Source: Bryobacteraceae bacterium
Lineage (GTDB): Bacteria > Acidobacteriota > Terriglobia > Bryobacterales > Bryobacteraceae
Reading direction: 5' to 3'
NCBI GenBank assembly: GCA_030041985.1
Contig: JASIAM010000008.1
Span: 1 to 45,138 of the forward strand
DNA: 45,138 bases
Part shown: positions 17,786 to 25,934 of the stretch, one piece after another
Position numbering within the stretch: position 1 is the stretch's first letter
Layout: every line of letters starts with the position of its first letter
The notes under the pieces: model-generated
Seen by the model: the letters and a program-made list of their open reading frames with translations, nothing else
Database searches by the model: none
What the model was told of the DNA's origin: nothing
Position numbers and translations under genes: made by a program

Positions 17786-18607
17786 TTGGACGTGGAGATG
17801 CCCGTCCATTGGCGCCGCACTTTTGCTATCGTCTTGCGGCAGCTTTACCTCTTGCGGGGAAGCACGGCGCGCATTCTGCCGCTGTTCGGCTGGGTCGCCA
17901 TCGACATGGTTCTGTGGGGCTTTATGAGCCGCTACTTGAACAGCCTTACCGCGGCACGGTTCAATTTTGTGCCGGCGCTGTTGGGCGCGGTGCTGCTTTG
18001 GGATTTTTTTATCCGCATCATGCAAGGCGTCACCATGACCTTTTTTGAGGATGTCTGGTCGCGCAATTTTTTGAATATTTTCGCGACGCCGCTTTCGGTT
18101 TCGGAGTACGTCGCCGGCCTGGTGCTTTCGAGCATGCTGACAAGCTCGGTCGGCTTGTGCGCCATGCTGGCCCTAGCCACATTGGTTTTCGGATTGCCAT
18201 TCTTTGTGTACGGAAGCGTGATTGTGCCGTTTCTTCTGGTGTTATTTCTGTCCGGCATCGCCTTGGGCGTGTTCGCTACTGGCCTGGTGCTCTGGCAAGG
18301 CCCGGCCGCGGAATGGTTCATCTGGCCTATCCCGGCATTTCTTTCCCCGTTCGCCGCCGTTTTCTATCCGCTCTCTACGCTGCCGCGCTGGATGCAGTTT
18401 ATCTCGCACGTTTTGCCGCAGTCGTATGTCTTTGAAAATTTGCGCGCGGTAGTGGCAGGGCGGGCGCCCTCGTTGAGCGCCTTACTTGTGGGTATACTGC
18501 TGGCGCTCGCGGAGATCGTTCTGGCCGGCTGGTTCTTCGTGCGCATCTTCCGGCGCGCCGTGCGCAGCGGTCTTATCGCGCGCTACAGCGCGGAGACGCT
18601 GAGCTGA
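17786..18607 (+). CDS. ABC-2 type permease
   Basis: A membrane protein of about 270 residues with six predicted helices, for example LFGWVAIDMVLWGFM, FVPALLGAVLLWDFF, VIVPFLLVLFLSGIAL and LLVGILLALAEIVLAGWFF. The segment SPFAAVFYPLSTLPRWMQ before the penultimate helix is typical of ABC-2 permeases such as NodJ/DrrB-like proteins. It pairs with the preceding ATPase. Start choices are TTG 17786, GTG 17792 or ATG 17798; the ATG has GGACGTGGAG just upstream and may be the real one. Confidence 0.9.
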   Translation: MDVEMPVHWRRTFAIVLRQLYLLRGSTARILPLFGWVAIDMVLWGFMSRYLNSLTAARFNFVPALLGAVLLWDFFIRIMQGVTMTFFEDVWSRNFLNIFATPLSVSEYVAGLVLSSMLTSSVGLCAMLALATLVFGLPFFVYGSVIVPFLLVLFLSGIALGVFATGLVLWQGPAAEWFIWPIPAFLSPFAAVFYPLSTLPRWMQFISHVLPQSYVFENLRAVVAGRAPSLSALLVGILLALAEIVLAGWFFVRIFRRAVRSGLIARYSAETLS

Positions 18608-18690
18608 CTTCACGGAACGGAGCGGGAGCGGAGGTGCGGCCCCGGCCAGCTCTGTTCTTCAGGATGTTTTTATGTGAACATTAGATCCAG

Positions 18691-19137
18691 ATGAGACTCG
18701 CGGCCCTACTTGTCGCTTGTTTGCCTCTCATTGCTCAAAGTTCCAGGTCTTCTGTTACCAAAGCTCCGGGCGAGATCGTGACCTTGCGGATTTACGCGAA
18801 TTCGCAACCTGGCAGAGCGCCAGTCGCCTTGAAGTGGGAATTGGTTTTCCCCGCGCAAGTGATGGACATGGAAGGCGATGCGGAGATGGGCGATGCCGTG
18901 ACAGACCCGAACAAGTCGCTTAAATGCACACTCCGGAACCCGTATACCTACGTTTGTACTCTCTCTGGAGGGAAGAAGCCGATTGCCGATGGTCAGATCG
19001 CAATCTTCCATTTCCGGATACAGACTACAGCACCAGCAGTAACGACAACTCTCAGATTGCAGAATGCGGTAGCGACCTCGGCGGATGAAAAAGAGGCGGC
19101 TCTAAACAACACCGTATCCACTGTCATCATCCGGTGA
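18691..19137 (+). CDS. Secreted cohesin-like domain protein (148 aa)
   Basis: A small exported protein with signal peptide LAALLVACLPLIAQ, then a single beta-sandwich resembling a cohesin module: PGEIVTLRIYANSQ, ALKWELVFPAQVMDMEG, a cysteine pair (KCTLRNPYTYVCTL), and IADGQIAIFHFRI with a final ATSADEKEA strand. Stand-alone cohesin-like modules are common in non-cellulolytic bacteria and mediate extracellular protein contacts. It is convergent with the tyrosine-kinase gene (13 bp between). The fold call rests on pattern memory, not a profile search. Confidence 0.65.
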   Translation: MRLAALLVACLPLIAQSSRSSVTKAPGEIVTLRIYANSQPGRAPVALKWELVFPAQVMDMEGDAEMGDAVTDPNKSLKCTLRNPYTYVCTLSGGKKPIADGQIAIFHFRIQTTAPAVTTTLRLQNAVATSADEKEAALNNTVSTVIIR

Positions 19138-19150
19138 ACACTGCCGGCAA

Positions 19151-20005
19151 TCAGTCTGCCGAGCCTGAAGATCGCTCATGGGCCGGGTGGTAATAGCCGC
19201 TGTAACCGCCGTACCCGTATTTGTGATTGGCCATATCCGATTGTTCCACCCCGTTCAAGACGATTCCGAGGACATGCTGCTTTCCAAGTAATGTGATGGC
19301 TTCTTCGACTGCGTCCTGACTAGTGATGCCGGCCCTGACTACCAATAGAGTGCCATCGGAATGATCTTTCAGTGACAGCACTTCACTTAGCGGGAGGACG
19401 GGTGGAGAATCGATCAATAACCAATCAAAATTGTTGGCCAGTGTCTCCAGGGCATTTGGCAACATCGGTCCATGCAGCAATTCCGCTGGGTTGCCGGTAG
19501 CCTCACCGGCGGGCAGCAGATACCAATTCAGCGGCTCAAGATACCGGATAGCAGTTAGCGGATCGTTGCCGGCTTCCAAACACTCCGCCAAGCCTGATTG
19601 TGCGCGAATTCCAAGACTACTTGCTAAAGGCGATCGATGCAAATCTGCATCCACTACGAGAACGGTTCGGTTTCCCTTCCCCGCAAGGGCTGTCGCAAGA
19701 TTCATCACCACGGTGGATTTACCGTCACCTGGGAGTGGGCTGGTGACCAGGAGCTTCCGGAGCTTTCCCAGGTTCCGCAATGTCTGTAACCGGATCCGTA
19801 ACAAGCGGTAGCGGTCGGCCGCTGCACTGTGCGGGTCTGTATGATATACGAGACGTGTCTCTGGTGTGAGTGTTACGCGATCGGTTGCCAAGTCACGCAA
19901 CACGGGCGCAGTTGCGGGAGAGGGATCGGAGCTCGAACGGGATTGCAGACTCGGTTTTTCGTCGAGCCAATTGACTTGTCGAAGCAGGCTACGGAGTCGG
20001 CTCAT
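19151..20005 (-). CDS. CpsD/CapB-type tyrosine autokinase (exopolysaccharide control)
   Basis: A 284-residue cytoplasmic BY-kinase. Walker A reads SPLPGDGKST, Walker A' VLVVDADLHR and Walker B WLLIDSPPV. The C-terminus is a tyrosine cluster, KYGYGGYSGYYH, the usual autophosphorylation tail. BY-kinases pair with a Wzc/CapA-like membrane activator to control polysaccharide chain length; no such partner is in the window. About 90 residues of linker precede the domain, and EEAITLLGKQHVLGIVLNGVE is typical of the PEP-CTERM/XrtA-associated kinase subgroup. The following PrsR/PrsK-like and PrsT-like genes fit this setting. Confidence 0.9.
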   Translation of the reverse strand: MSRLRSLLRQVNWLDEKPSLQSRSSSDPSPATAPVLRDLATDRVTLTPETRLVYHTDPHSAAADRYRLLRIRLQTLRNLGKLRKLLVTSPLPGDGKSTVVMNLATALAGKGNRTVLVVDADLHRSPLASSLGIRAQSGLAECLEAGNDPLTAIRYLEPLNWYLLPAGEATGNPAELLHGPMLPNALETLANNFDWLLIDSPPVLPLSEVLSLKDHSDGTLLVVRAGITSQDAVEEAITLLGKQHVLGIVLNGVEQSDMANHKYGYGGYSGYYHPAHERSSGSAD

Positions 20006-20504
20006 GAGGTTTTATCGAGACCTGAGCTGCTAAGGATTGTGCCTGCACGGAGTAGAAAATCCCGACATCCCGCCTTCGCGTTTCGGCAATTCTCCGATAA
20101 ATTGCATTCTTCACATCGCGCAGTTTCTGATCCCTCAGGTTCCAAAGGCTTGCCGCTTTTATTTATTATTATGGGCGCAACAACGCAATTGCAGCTCTTC
20201 TTGCATGATCTCTTCTGTATAGTCTATAGATGAACAACTACGCTGAAGCGAGTTGCCATCCATTCCCTTATTTCCCTTTTCAGAGGCAGGTCGCTCGCCA
20301 TTCGCGTTTCACCCAGGGATAGCCGACGTGTGGCCTTTTAATGCATAGGTTTAGATCTCCTCGTAAGAGGATGTTTTGCCGCGCGAGGTATTGCCCGTTC
20401 AGATTTGCTCCGAATAAATCGGAGAAGGCGCGAAGGAGGCCGCTGATGAATCGAAGCAGTTGTAAGTTTTCGCGCAACGAAATCATTTTAGTAGCCAAAG
20501 CGAT
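20006..20504. other. Intergenic stretch, no gene recognised
   Basis: Upstream of the kinase gene this stretch is lower in GC than its surroundings and contains several short frames with no convincing protein features. It leads into the sugar-transferase relic at 20505 and probably derives from a decayed exopolysaccharide gene. Nothing else is supportable. Confidence 0.4.
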
Positions 20505-20630
20505 CGCCAGACGTGGCAATGTGCCGCTGGTAGGACCGCGCCCGCCATTCCGGTGGAGGCGGAGTAGTACAGGCGCTTGTAGCGGCACCGCTTGCGCCAC
20601 GGGCAAACGGAACCCTCTCGGGACGTCTGA
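20505..20630 (+). pseudogene. Relic of a bacterial sugar transferase (WbaP/exopolysaccharide type)
   Basis: The frame through 20505-20550 reads ARRGNVPLVGPRPP, the hallmark GDMSLVGPRPP of polyprenyl-phosphate sugar transferases. After a one-base frame change the sequence continues as PIPVEAE, stop, YRRL and then RHRLRHGQT, resembling the family continuation (VEVEQY..RHRRRL..PG.TG). In-frame stops and missing flanks show it is dead. Such enzymes start exopolysaccharide repeat-unit synthesis, consistent with the kinase next door. Confidence 0.4.
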
Positions 20631-20651
20631 TTACTTCGCTCCATAAGATGC

Positions 20652-20712
20652 TTCTCAGCAAGTCATGAATGGAGTGGTAATGGTCGAAACCGAAGTACCA
20701 CTTGGTTTCCAG
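20652..20712. repeat. Imperfect direct repeat, copy 1 (about 61 bp)
   Basis: Starts TTCTCAGCAAGTCATGAATG and ends TTTCCAG. It aligns without gaps to 20755-20815 with an offset of exactly 103 bp and high identity, including GTAATGGTCGAAACCGAAGT versus GTAATGATCGAAACGGAAGT. It lies in non-coding DNA between the kinase and the LuxR gene. Confidence 0.65.
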
Positions 20713-20754
20713 TTTACCGCTTGCCAGAAAGCAGAGTTTTCCCTCTTCTCCACA

Positions 20755-20815
20755 TTCTCAGCTAGTAATGAATTGAATAGTAATGATCGAAACGGAAGTA
20801 CTCTACTGATTTCCA
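20755..20815. repeat. Imperfect direct repeat, copy 2
   Basis: Second copy of the 61-bp element, starting TTCTCAGCTAGTAATGAATT and ending TTTCCAA, 103 bp downstream of copy 1. No protein frame explains the conservation between copies. A regulatory or relic duplication is possible. Confidence 0.65.
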
Positions 20816-20850
20816 AAGGTTCGCTGGTTTGTAACAACGGTAGACGGAGA

Positions 20851-20897
20851 ATTTTAGGATAAAACCCTCGATTTTCGGATAAAACGTATGTTATACT
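20851..20897 (+). promoter_or_regulatory. Tandem ATTTT(A/C)GGATAAAAC boxes followed by a -10-like element
   Basis: Two 15-bp copies differ at one base and start 20 bp apart (20851-20865 and 20871-20885), about two helical turns. A TATACT hexamer lies 6 bp after the second copy (20892-20897). This arrangement looks like a transcription-factor binding site pair over a promoter, but the nearest gene start on the plus strand is 550 bp downstream (21450). The target could be that gene or an unannotated RNA. Confidence 0.45.
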
Positions 20898-20899
20898 GC

Positions 20900-21449
20900 A
20901 CCTCTACTATTCGGTGATTGCGGGCTGATTAATTGCCGTAAAGCATGCGGTGTTCAGAGCGGACTGTCCGAATCCAGTGCTATTTTGATTGGACCCGCGG
21001 TGCATTTGATTTGGGAGTACAACAACCTGGTTTGCGAGCTTATTCGATGAAGGTGAGACTCACAAAAGGTTTCGGCGGCCCTTCTCTTCAGCTTGGTGAC
21101 TGTGTAACTCCAGCAGACTGCATGAATGCAGACAACCGCATGAATAAAGCTTTGACCGCCATTCCCAACATTGCCGCCCCGGCGGCAGGCATTAGCCTGT
21201 CGCGGACGGCTGTGAGTTCCTGGGGCTGTACGCCCGCCAGGCTTAGTGGCAAAGCCCCTGCCATGTGCCCGGTGAAACTGCCCCATCGAATGCGGGAAGT
21301 TTTGAATTCGCCCTCCGGCCTGCGATGCTTAGCCATTTATTTTCTGCAGGTTGGACGATTATCGGCATCTATATTGGCGTCATTTTGATCTAATTTTGAA
21401 ATAAATTCACGTATTTCGGAACAATTTACTTATAAGGAGAACGGACCCT
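20900..21449. other. Long non-coding leader region
   Basis: Frames on both strands (for example 20945-21388 plus and 21088-21336 minus) show no domain, no good ribosome site and uneven composition. The final 60 bp are AT-rich (TTGAAATAAATTCACG and following) and probably contain the promoter of the LuxR gene, which has its own AAGGAG site at 21434-21439. No gene is supported here. Confidence 0.4.
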
Positions 21450-21839
21450 ATGTTGCTTAAGAATTCCTCGTTTCCGGAGGACTTTATCCGCAACTGCCAC
21501 CGCTGCGGAGACGAGTTTCGGGCAGATGGGAAGGAGCGTGTTTGCCAGACCTGTCGAAAACCCCGCCAACCAAGGTCTGAACCGCTGCAGCGGCACCTCA
21601 CGCTTCGAGAAAAACAGGTCGTTGATCTAGTTAAGCAAGCTAAGCTGAACAAAGAAATCGCGTACATGCTGCATCTGTCGGAAGGGACCGTAAAAGAGTA
21701 TTTGAACAAGATTTTCCGCAAGCTGGACGTTAAGAACCGTACCGAGCTCGCAGTTTGGTCTTTGGCTCACCCCTTAGAGTGTCAGCTTATTCGGGTACCC
21801 AGAGAATCTTCCCTTCACGAATCTGCCGTCTGGCAATAA
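21450..21839 (+). CDS. Zinc-ribbon plus LuxR-type helix-turn-helix regulator (129 aa)
   Basis: A small regulator. Residues ~16-36 hold two CxxC pairs (CHRCG and CQTCR) forming a probable zinc ribbon, followed by an RQPRSEP linker and a LuxR/GerE helix-turn-helix: LTLREKQVVDLVKQAKLNKEIAYMLHLSEGTVKEYLNKIFRKL is the region at residues ~50-92. There is no receiver or sensor domain. AAGGAG lies 10 bp before the ATG. It is convergent with the sigma-54 response regulator. The zinc ribbon may serve dimerisation or redox/metal sensing; this is inference. Confidence 0.85.
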   Translation: MLLKNSSFPEDFIRNCHRCGDEFRADGKERVCQTCRKPRQPRSEPLQRHLTLREKQVVDLVKQAKLNKEIAYMLHLSEGTVKEYLNKIFRKLDVKNRTELAVWSLAHPLECQLIRVPRESSLHESAVWQ

Positions 21840-21940
21840 ATCTGCGCCGGCTGGCCGGACTATCGCCACCGGAGTGCGCGGCTCGATACTCGTGTGCACG
21901 ATTGTGTGATCGGGAAAATATATCTCTTTCCGGGAACCAG

Positions 21941-23488
21941 TTATTGGCATTCGCCGCTAGCAACCGAATTGCCGGCCGTTTCCGTTCCAGCACCAGAATG
22001 TACGGCAATTTTCCCGGGAATATTGAACTTCTTCATTTTATAAAGGAAGACTTTGTAGTCGACTTCGAGAAGGGCGGCCGCCTGCTTTCGATTCCAGCGC
22101 GTAGAATCGAGTGCGCCCAAAATCGCCTCGGCTTCCGCGCGCTTTTGGGCGTCGGTCACCTCCGCAAGAATTATCTTACGTTCTATCTCGCTTGCCGGTG
22201 ATGACCGAACCGGCGACGCGGTAGTGTTGTCGGTTTTGGTTGCCGTCAGCGTCGTCGTCTTTCCTAATAAATGCGACGCTAAGGACTCCGGATCACGGAA
22301 TACGTTGAGATTCCGCATCGCATTTTCCAGTTCCCGGATATTGCCAGGCCAGCGATACGCCATCAGTGCACGTTTCAGGTTCGGGGTGATGGTTGGAATA
22401 GGTTTTCCCGGAGGAAGATGTTTTCTGAGCAAAGTTTCCGCCAATTGGAGAATATCTTCCTTCCTTTCCCGTAATGGAGGCAGCCGGAGATTAATCACAT
22501 TGAGGCGGTAATACAAATCTTCACGGAAGGTTTTGTCACCAATCGCCTTCTCCAGATTCTGGTGGGTTGCTGCCATTATGCGCACATCCACCCGAATCAC
22601 TTCTTTTCCACCGATCCGATGGAACTGATGGTCTTGCAGGACGTGTAGAAGCTTGGCTTGAAGACGAATATCCATGTCTCCAATTTCGTCGAGCATAAGT
22701 GTGCCACCATTTGCCACTTCGAACATACCGGCTTTCCTTTGATGGGCTCCGGTGAAGGCCCCGCGTTCGTAGCCAAAAAGCTCACTTTCCAGGAGTTCCG
22801 CCGGCAAAGCAGCGCAGTTTAATTTGAGAAAGACTTTGTCGGCGCGGGAGGAATTGGCATGGAGTTTCCGGGCCAGCACTTCTTTTCCGGTGCCCGTTTC
22901 TCCTTGGATCAAGACCGGCTCGTCGGACCAGCCGATGTTGGCAACCTGAGACCAAATGGCCTTCATTGCGGGGCTGTCCCCAAGAGCCATCCAGTTTTCG
23001 CCAGCTCCTGTGCTGCCGCTGCTCTCTGCTGGAGATTGTGTGTACGGTTTCTGATCCAGAGCGCTGGTGATTGTCTTCTTCAGGTCTTCATGCTCGAAGG
23101 GCTTGCAGAGAAAATCGGTTGCACCAAACCTCATCGCGGTTACCACATTCCGAACGGAAGATGCTCCGGAGAGCATAATCACCGGGAGCTTGGCATCAAT
23201 CGATCGAATTGCCTTCAGTGTCTCAAACCCATCGCGTTGCGGCATCAGGAGGTCCAATAATACCGCAGAAATTTTCGACGGTCCGGATTCCAGGTAACTG
23301 ACGACTTCGTCGCCGTCGCGCGCCAATTCCACCGAATAGCCCAGGCATCGCAAGGCCATATCCAGATAAGATCGGACCTCGGCTTCATCTTCGCCGACCA
23401 GAATTACTTTATCGGTATATTCTCGAGCTTCCATAATTGTTTTAGAACTCCTTACCACTCTCTTCGGCCGTCCAAGTAAACAATTCAC
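21941..23488 (-). CDS. Sigma-54-dependent response regulator (NtrC family, PrsR-like)
   Basis: A 515-residue activator. Receiver domain at ~28-145 with phospho-acceptor aspartate in VLLDLLMP and lysine in FLCKPFEH. The AAA+ domain at ~170-400 has Walker A GETGTGKEV, the sigma-54 contact loop ERGAFTGA, Walker B GGTLMLDEIGDMD, and ATHQNLEKAI. A Fis-like helix-turn-helix closes the protein (WNRKQAAALLEVDYKVFLYKMKKFNI). The GTG at 23488 directly follows the kinase stop and has AGGAG 8 bp upstream, within the kinase gene; ATG at 23434 is the alternative. It is the partner of the adjacent kinase and resembles PrsR of PEP-CTERM/EPS systems. Confidence 0.92.
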   Translation of the reverse strand: MNCLLGRPKRVVRSSKTIMEAREYTDKVILVGEDEAEVRSYLDMALRCLGYSVELARDGDEVVSYLESGPSKISAVLLDLLMPQRDGFETLKAIRSIDAKLPVIMLSGASSVRNVVTAMRFGATDFLCKPFEHEDLKKTITSALDQKPYTQSPAESSGSTGAGENWMALGDSPAMKAIWSQVANIGWSDEPVLIQGETGTGKEVLARKLHANSSRADKVFLKLNCAALPAELLESELFGYERGAFTGAHQRKAGMFEVANGGTLMLDEIGDMDIRLQAKLLHVLQDHQFHRIGGKEVIRVDVRIMAATHQNLEKAIGDKTFREDLYYRLNVINLRLPPLRERKEDILQLAETLLRKHLPPGKPIPTITPNLKRALMAYRWPGNIRELENAMRNLNVFRDPESLASHLLGKTTTLTATKTDNTTASPVRSSPASEIERKIILAEVTDAQKRAEAEAILGALDSTRWNRKQAAALLEVDYKVFLYKMKKFNIPGKIAVHSGAGTETAGNSVASGECQ

Positions 23489-24703
23489 TCACAAAACTCC
23501 TGCCTTGAGGCGTGCCGGCAGCACGAAAGAGAATTGCGGACCTTTGTCTGTGTTTTCCGCCCAAACGCGGCCTTCATGCTGTGTGATAATCATTTTGCAG
23601 ATCGCCAGCCCAAGTCCTCCGCCGGACCGGTCCTGCCCCCCGGAATAGGACGCGTACTCTTCAAAGATCCCTTCCAGATGAGGCGCCGGAATCGGCCGTC
23701 CTGAGTTGGTGATATCGATCCGGTAGCCGTTTGGATCGCGCGAATTTTCTTGCCTTCGCTCCTTAACGGGAGCTATCGCCTGATGGTTCGAGCGGCGTTC
23801 CCAAAAAACTGAGTACCCTCGAACATCGATGCGGCCGCCCTTCGGGGTGAACTTGGAGGCATTGTCAAGAATGTTGATGATTGCCTGTTCCATGAGACTT
23901 CTTTCAAAATACAGGTTAGGCGTAAGAGCATCCAGATCGACCGAAGTGGAGATGCCCTTGTCTTCTATTGCAGGAGCCATCTCATGGAAACATTGATCCA
24001 CGCAACTCCGAATATCCTCCTTACGCAACAAGAGAGGGCTTTTCGATTGCCCTCCCATGCTCAGTTGGAACATTGCCTCAGCCATGCGGGAAAGCCGACG
24101 GCTGCTCTGATGCATCTTGAGGAGCACTTCTTTCTGGCGTTCCTGAAGAGGGCCTAGGGCGCCACTCAAAAGCAGGCCACAATAACCATTGACAGCCGTC
24201 AGTGGCACTCGGAAATCATGCATGGCCCTGGCCAGGAAATTGGTCCGGTTCTGGTCATATTCCTGAAGCTTGACGTTAGCTTGGATTAGACATTGCAGTA
24301 TTTCGTCGCGGTCCGCTCGGAGGTTGCCATTCGAACTCCGGGACTCATGGGCGAAAATGGCCATACCGAGTGAGGCGGACAGCGTAGCGCGCGTAACCGG
24401 CTTGAGTAGAATTCTGGCTTCTGGAAGTCCGAGATGCTCCTGCAGCTTCCTCAAGTCCCGGCGATGCACCAGGAAAAGGTGGCGCGAAGAAGTCTGCTTC
24501 CATTCTGCCCGAATATCGCACTGAGACGGGAAGTCCCAAATGTACACGTCTGCCGACGATTGCCCAGAAGATAAAGTCCAACTATTCCCCAAATATTCCG
24601 TAAGGACTTCCTGACAGAGTCGATGTAGCCCTTCGTCGTCGCAAGCAAGCTGCACATTCAGGGCTACCTCGGTTTCCGGTGCTTTCGCCGTGAGGAGTCT
24701 CAT
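23489..24703 (-). CDS. Histidine kinase with N-terminal receiver-like domain
   Basis: A 404-residue kinase with no membrane segment. Residues ~15-120 look like a degenerate receiver domain (VYIWDFPS with an aspartate; ILLKPVTRA with a lysine). The HisKA helix is at ~160-180 (ARAMHDFRVPLTAVNGY, phospho-histidine in MHDFR). The ATPase domain has N-box NILDNASKF and G-box GGGLGLAICKMI. It is cytoplasmic, so its signal is probably internal or passed by phosphorelay. It is co-transcribed with the sigma-54 regulator (no gap) and is PrsK-like by position, although classical PrsK is a membrane protein. Confidence 0.9.
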   Translation of the reverse strand: MRLLTAKAPETEVALNVQLACDDEGLHRLCQEVLTEYLGNSWTLSSGQSSADVYIWDFPSQCDIRAEWKQTSSRHLFLVHRRDLRKLQEHLGLPEARILLKPVTRATLSASLGMAIFAHESRSSNGNLRADRDEILQCLIQANVKLQEYDQNRTNFLARAMHDFRVPLTAVNGYCGLLLSGALGPLQERQKEVLLKMHQSSRRLSRMAEAMFQLSMGGQSKSPLLLRKEDIRSCVDQCFHEMAPAIEDKGISTSVDLDALTPNLYFERSLMEQAIINILDNASKFTPKGGRIDVRGYSVFWERRSNHQAIAPVKERRQENSRDPNGYRIDITNSGRPIPAPHLEGIFEEYASYSGGQDRSGGGLGLAICKMIITQHEGRVWAENTDKGPQFSFVLPARLKAGVL

Positions 24704-25062
24704 AAAATCCGAAATCGATTCAAAAAATAGTCAACCCGTGAAGAAGCTTACAACATCATTATCCGCAGTCAAGTTCCAGGTACCGATAGTATTGGTTTTC
24801 GCGCCGAGTCTTGCGACTTCTCAGAAGATGTTCATATCACGCTACTTAAGCTTTTCAATAAGGTCCTTCCATTACTTCTACAACCAACGATTTACTCTAT
24901 GTGGGTCCTCAATTTACAAGTTACGGGGTTTCGTCCAAGCTATTGGATGGAAAGCATATGTTGTTGTACTTTGGAAGCACCGCGCAGATCTGGCATGCAA
25001 AGTGCCACCCTAGTACCCGTCTTTATAAAAAAACTGAAAAAACGGTAGCCCGTCGCGACTAA
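24704..25062. other. AT-rich divergent intergenic region
   Basis: This 359-bp gap between the kinase (minus) and PilZ gene (plus) is clearly AT-richer than the genes and must hold both promoters. I see no clear -24/-12 (GG-N10-GC) element, hairpin or repeat. The plus-strand frame 24690-25013 has no protein-like features. Confidence 0.4.
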
Positions 25063-25422
25063 ATGTCAAATCTGATCGGATCAAACGATCCTCCACTAAC
25101 CCCCGAACGGCGCCGACGTATTCGGGCAAGGGTTCAATGGCAAGTGCGTTTTCTGAATGGCCCGGGGATAGCGGCTTTCGTAGCTTCGACGAAGAATTTG
25201 AGCAGTGGAGGTTTTTACTGCTTTTCGCCGCTCGAAGTGCCGCCCGGCACACGCGCACATTGTTTCCTTGAAGTGCCGACGTATCAATCGAATAGCAGGT
25301 TGCTGATGGAGTGTACGATTCGCGTGATACGCGTGGAACCCCTAAACGCGGATGGACTCTATGGCATCGGATGCCAAATCGAAGACTACTGGTTTTGCCG
25401 TGGACGGCGAGGGGAAGTCTAG
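25063..25422 (+). CDS. PilZ-domain protein (putative c-di-GMP receptor)
   Basis: A 119-residue single-domain protein. The PilZ signature is visible as an arginine-rich start (RRRRIRARVQWQVRF, matching RxxxR) and NLSSGGFYCFSP (matching D/NxSxxG), followed by the beta-barrel strand ECTIRVIRVEPL and GIGCQIEDY. PilZ domains bind cyclic di-GMP and act on exopolysaccharide, motility or transcription. Its place beside an EPS/PEP-CTERM type regulatory pair fits control of envelope polysaccharide. Confidence 0.85.
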   Translation: MSNLIGSNDPPLTPERRRRIRARVQWQVRFLNGPGIAAFVASTKNLSSGGFYCFSPLEVPPGTRAHCFLEVPTYQSNSRLLMECTIRVIRVEPLNADGLYGIGCQIEDYWFCRGRRGEV

Positions 25423-25473
25423 CACGTCTTGCCAAAGTGTCGAGGCTAACTCATACCGTTTCAAGCGCAGCCT

Positions 25474-25495
25474 GTGTCTCACAGCCGTGAGACAC
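25474..25495. promoter_or_regulatory. Perfect palindrome GTGTCTCAC-AGCC-GTGAGACAC
   Basis: A 9-bp perfect stem with the tetraloop AGCC lies 50 bp after the PilZ stop. No T tract follows, so it is not a typical rho-independent terminator; it could be an operator or an RNA-stabilising hairpin. Confidence 0.5.
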
Positions 25496-25769
25496 CAACG
25501 CGGGCCAATTGTGACCGATCAAATGCCGGCCTGCGATTACATATCCAAAGTTCCGAAATACGAGTACTAATTTCCGATCATTGGCTCCGGTAAGCGCCTT
25601 AGACCTTCGTCACCTCTCAGGCTTGCCCCCAAATTTCCTATCTTTTGAATAAGTCACTAAGGCCGGTGTGTGTGAATTCAAAGCCGGTCCACCGAGACCG
25701 CTGGCGCAGCGGAAGAAATGAGGTCCGGAGATCGGCCGAACCATATAAATCCGGAATGGTCATGGTGTT

Positions 25770-25797
25770 TTTCTCGGAAAACTCTTTCTCAGAAAAC
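25770..25797. repeat. Tandem TTTCTC(G/A)GAAAAC boxes upstream of the PEP-CTERM-like gene
   Basis: Two 13-bp copies with one mismatch start 15 bp apart (25770 and 25785), 140-165 bp upstream of the secreted protein gene. The rest of 25423-25934 has no gene. The boxes may be regulator-binding sites. Confidence 0.45.
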
Positions 25798-25934
25798 GAA
25801 TATTTTCGACTTAGACAAAGTTCTTTGGATTTAGTCCCTGGATCCTTGCGAAGGTGCTTATTGAAAATATTGAGGTTAGTGTTCTTTTCGATAATGGACG
25901 GCGAGTTGCCACGCCTAACCAGCAGGGGGAGCAC

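Noticed and set aside
20945-21388. 147-codon plus-strand frame, and overlapping minus-strand frames
   Set aside because: No ribosome site, no domain and irregular composition; probably open by chance in non-coding DNA.
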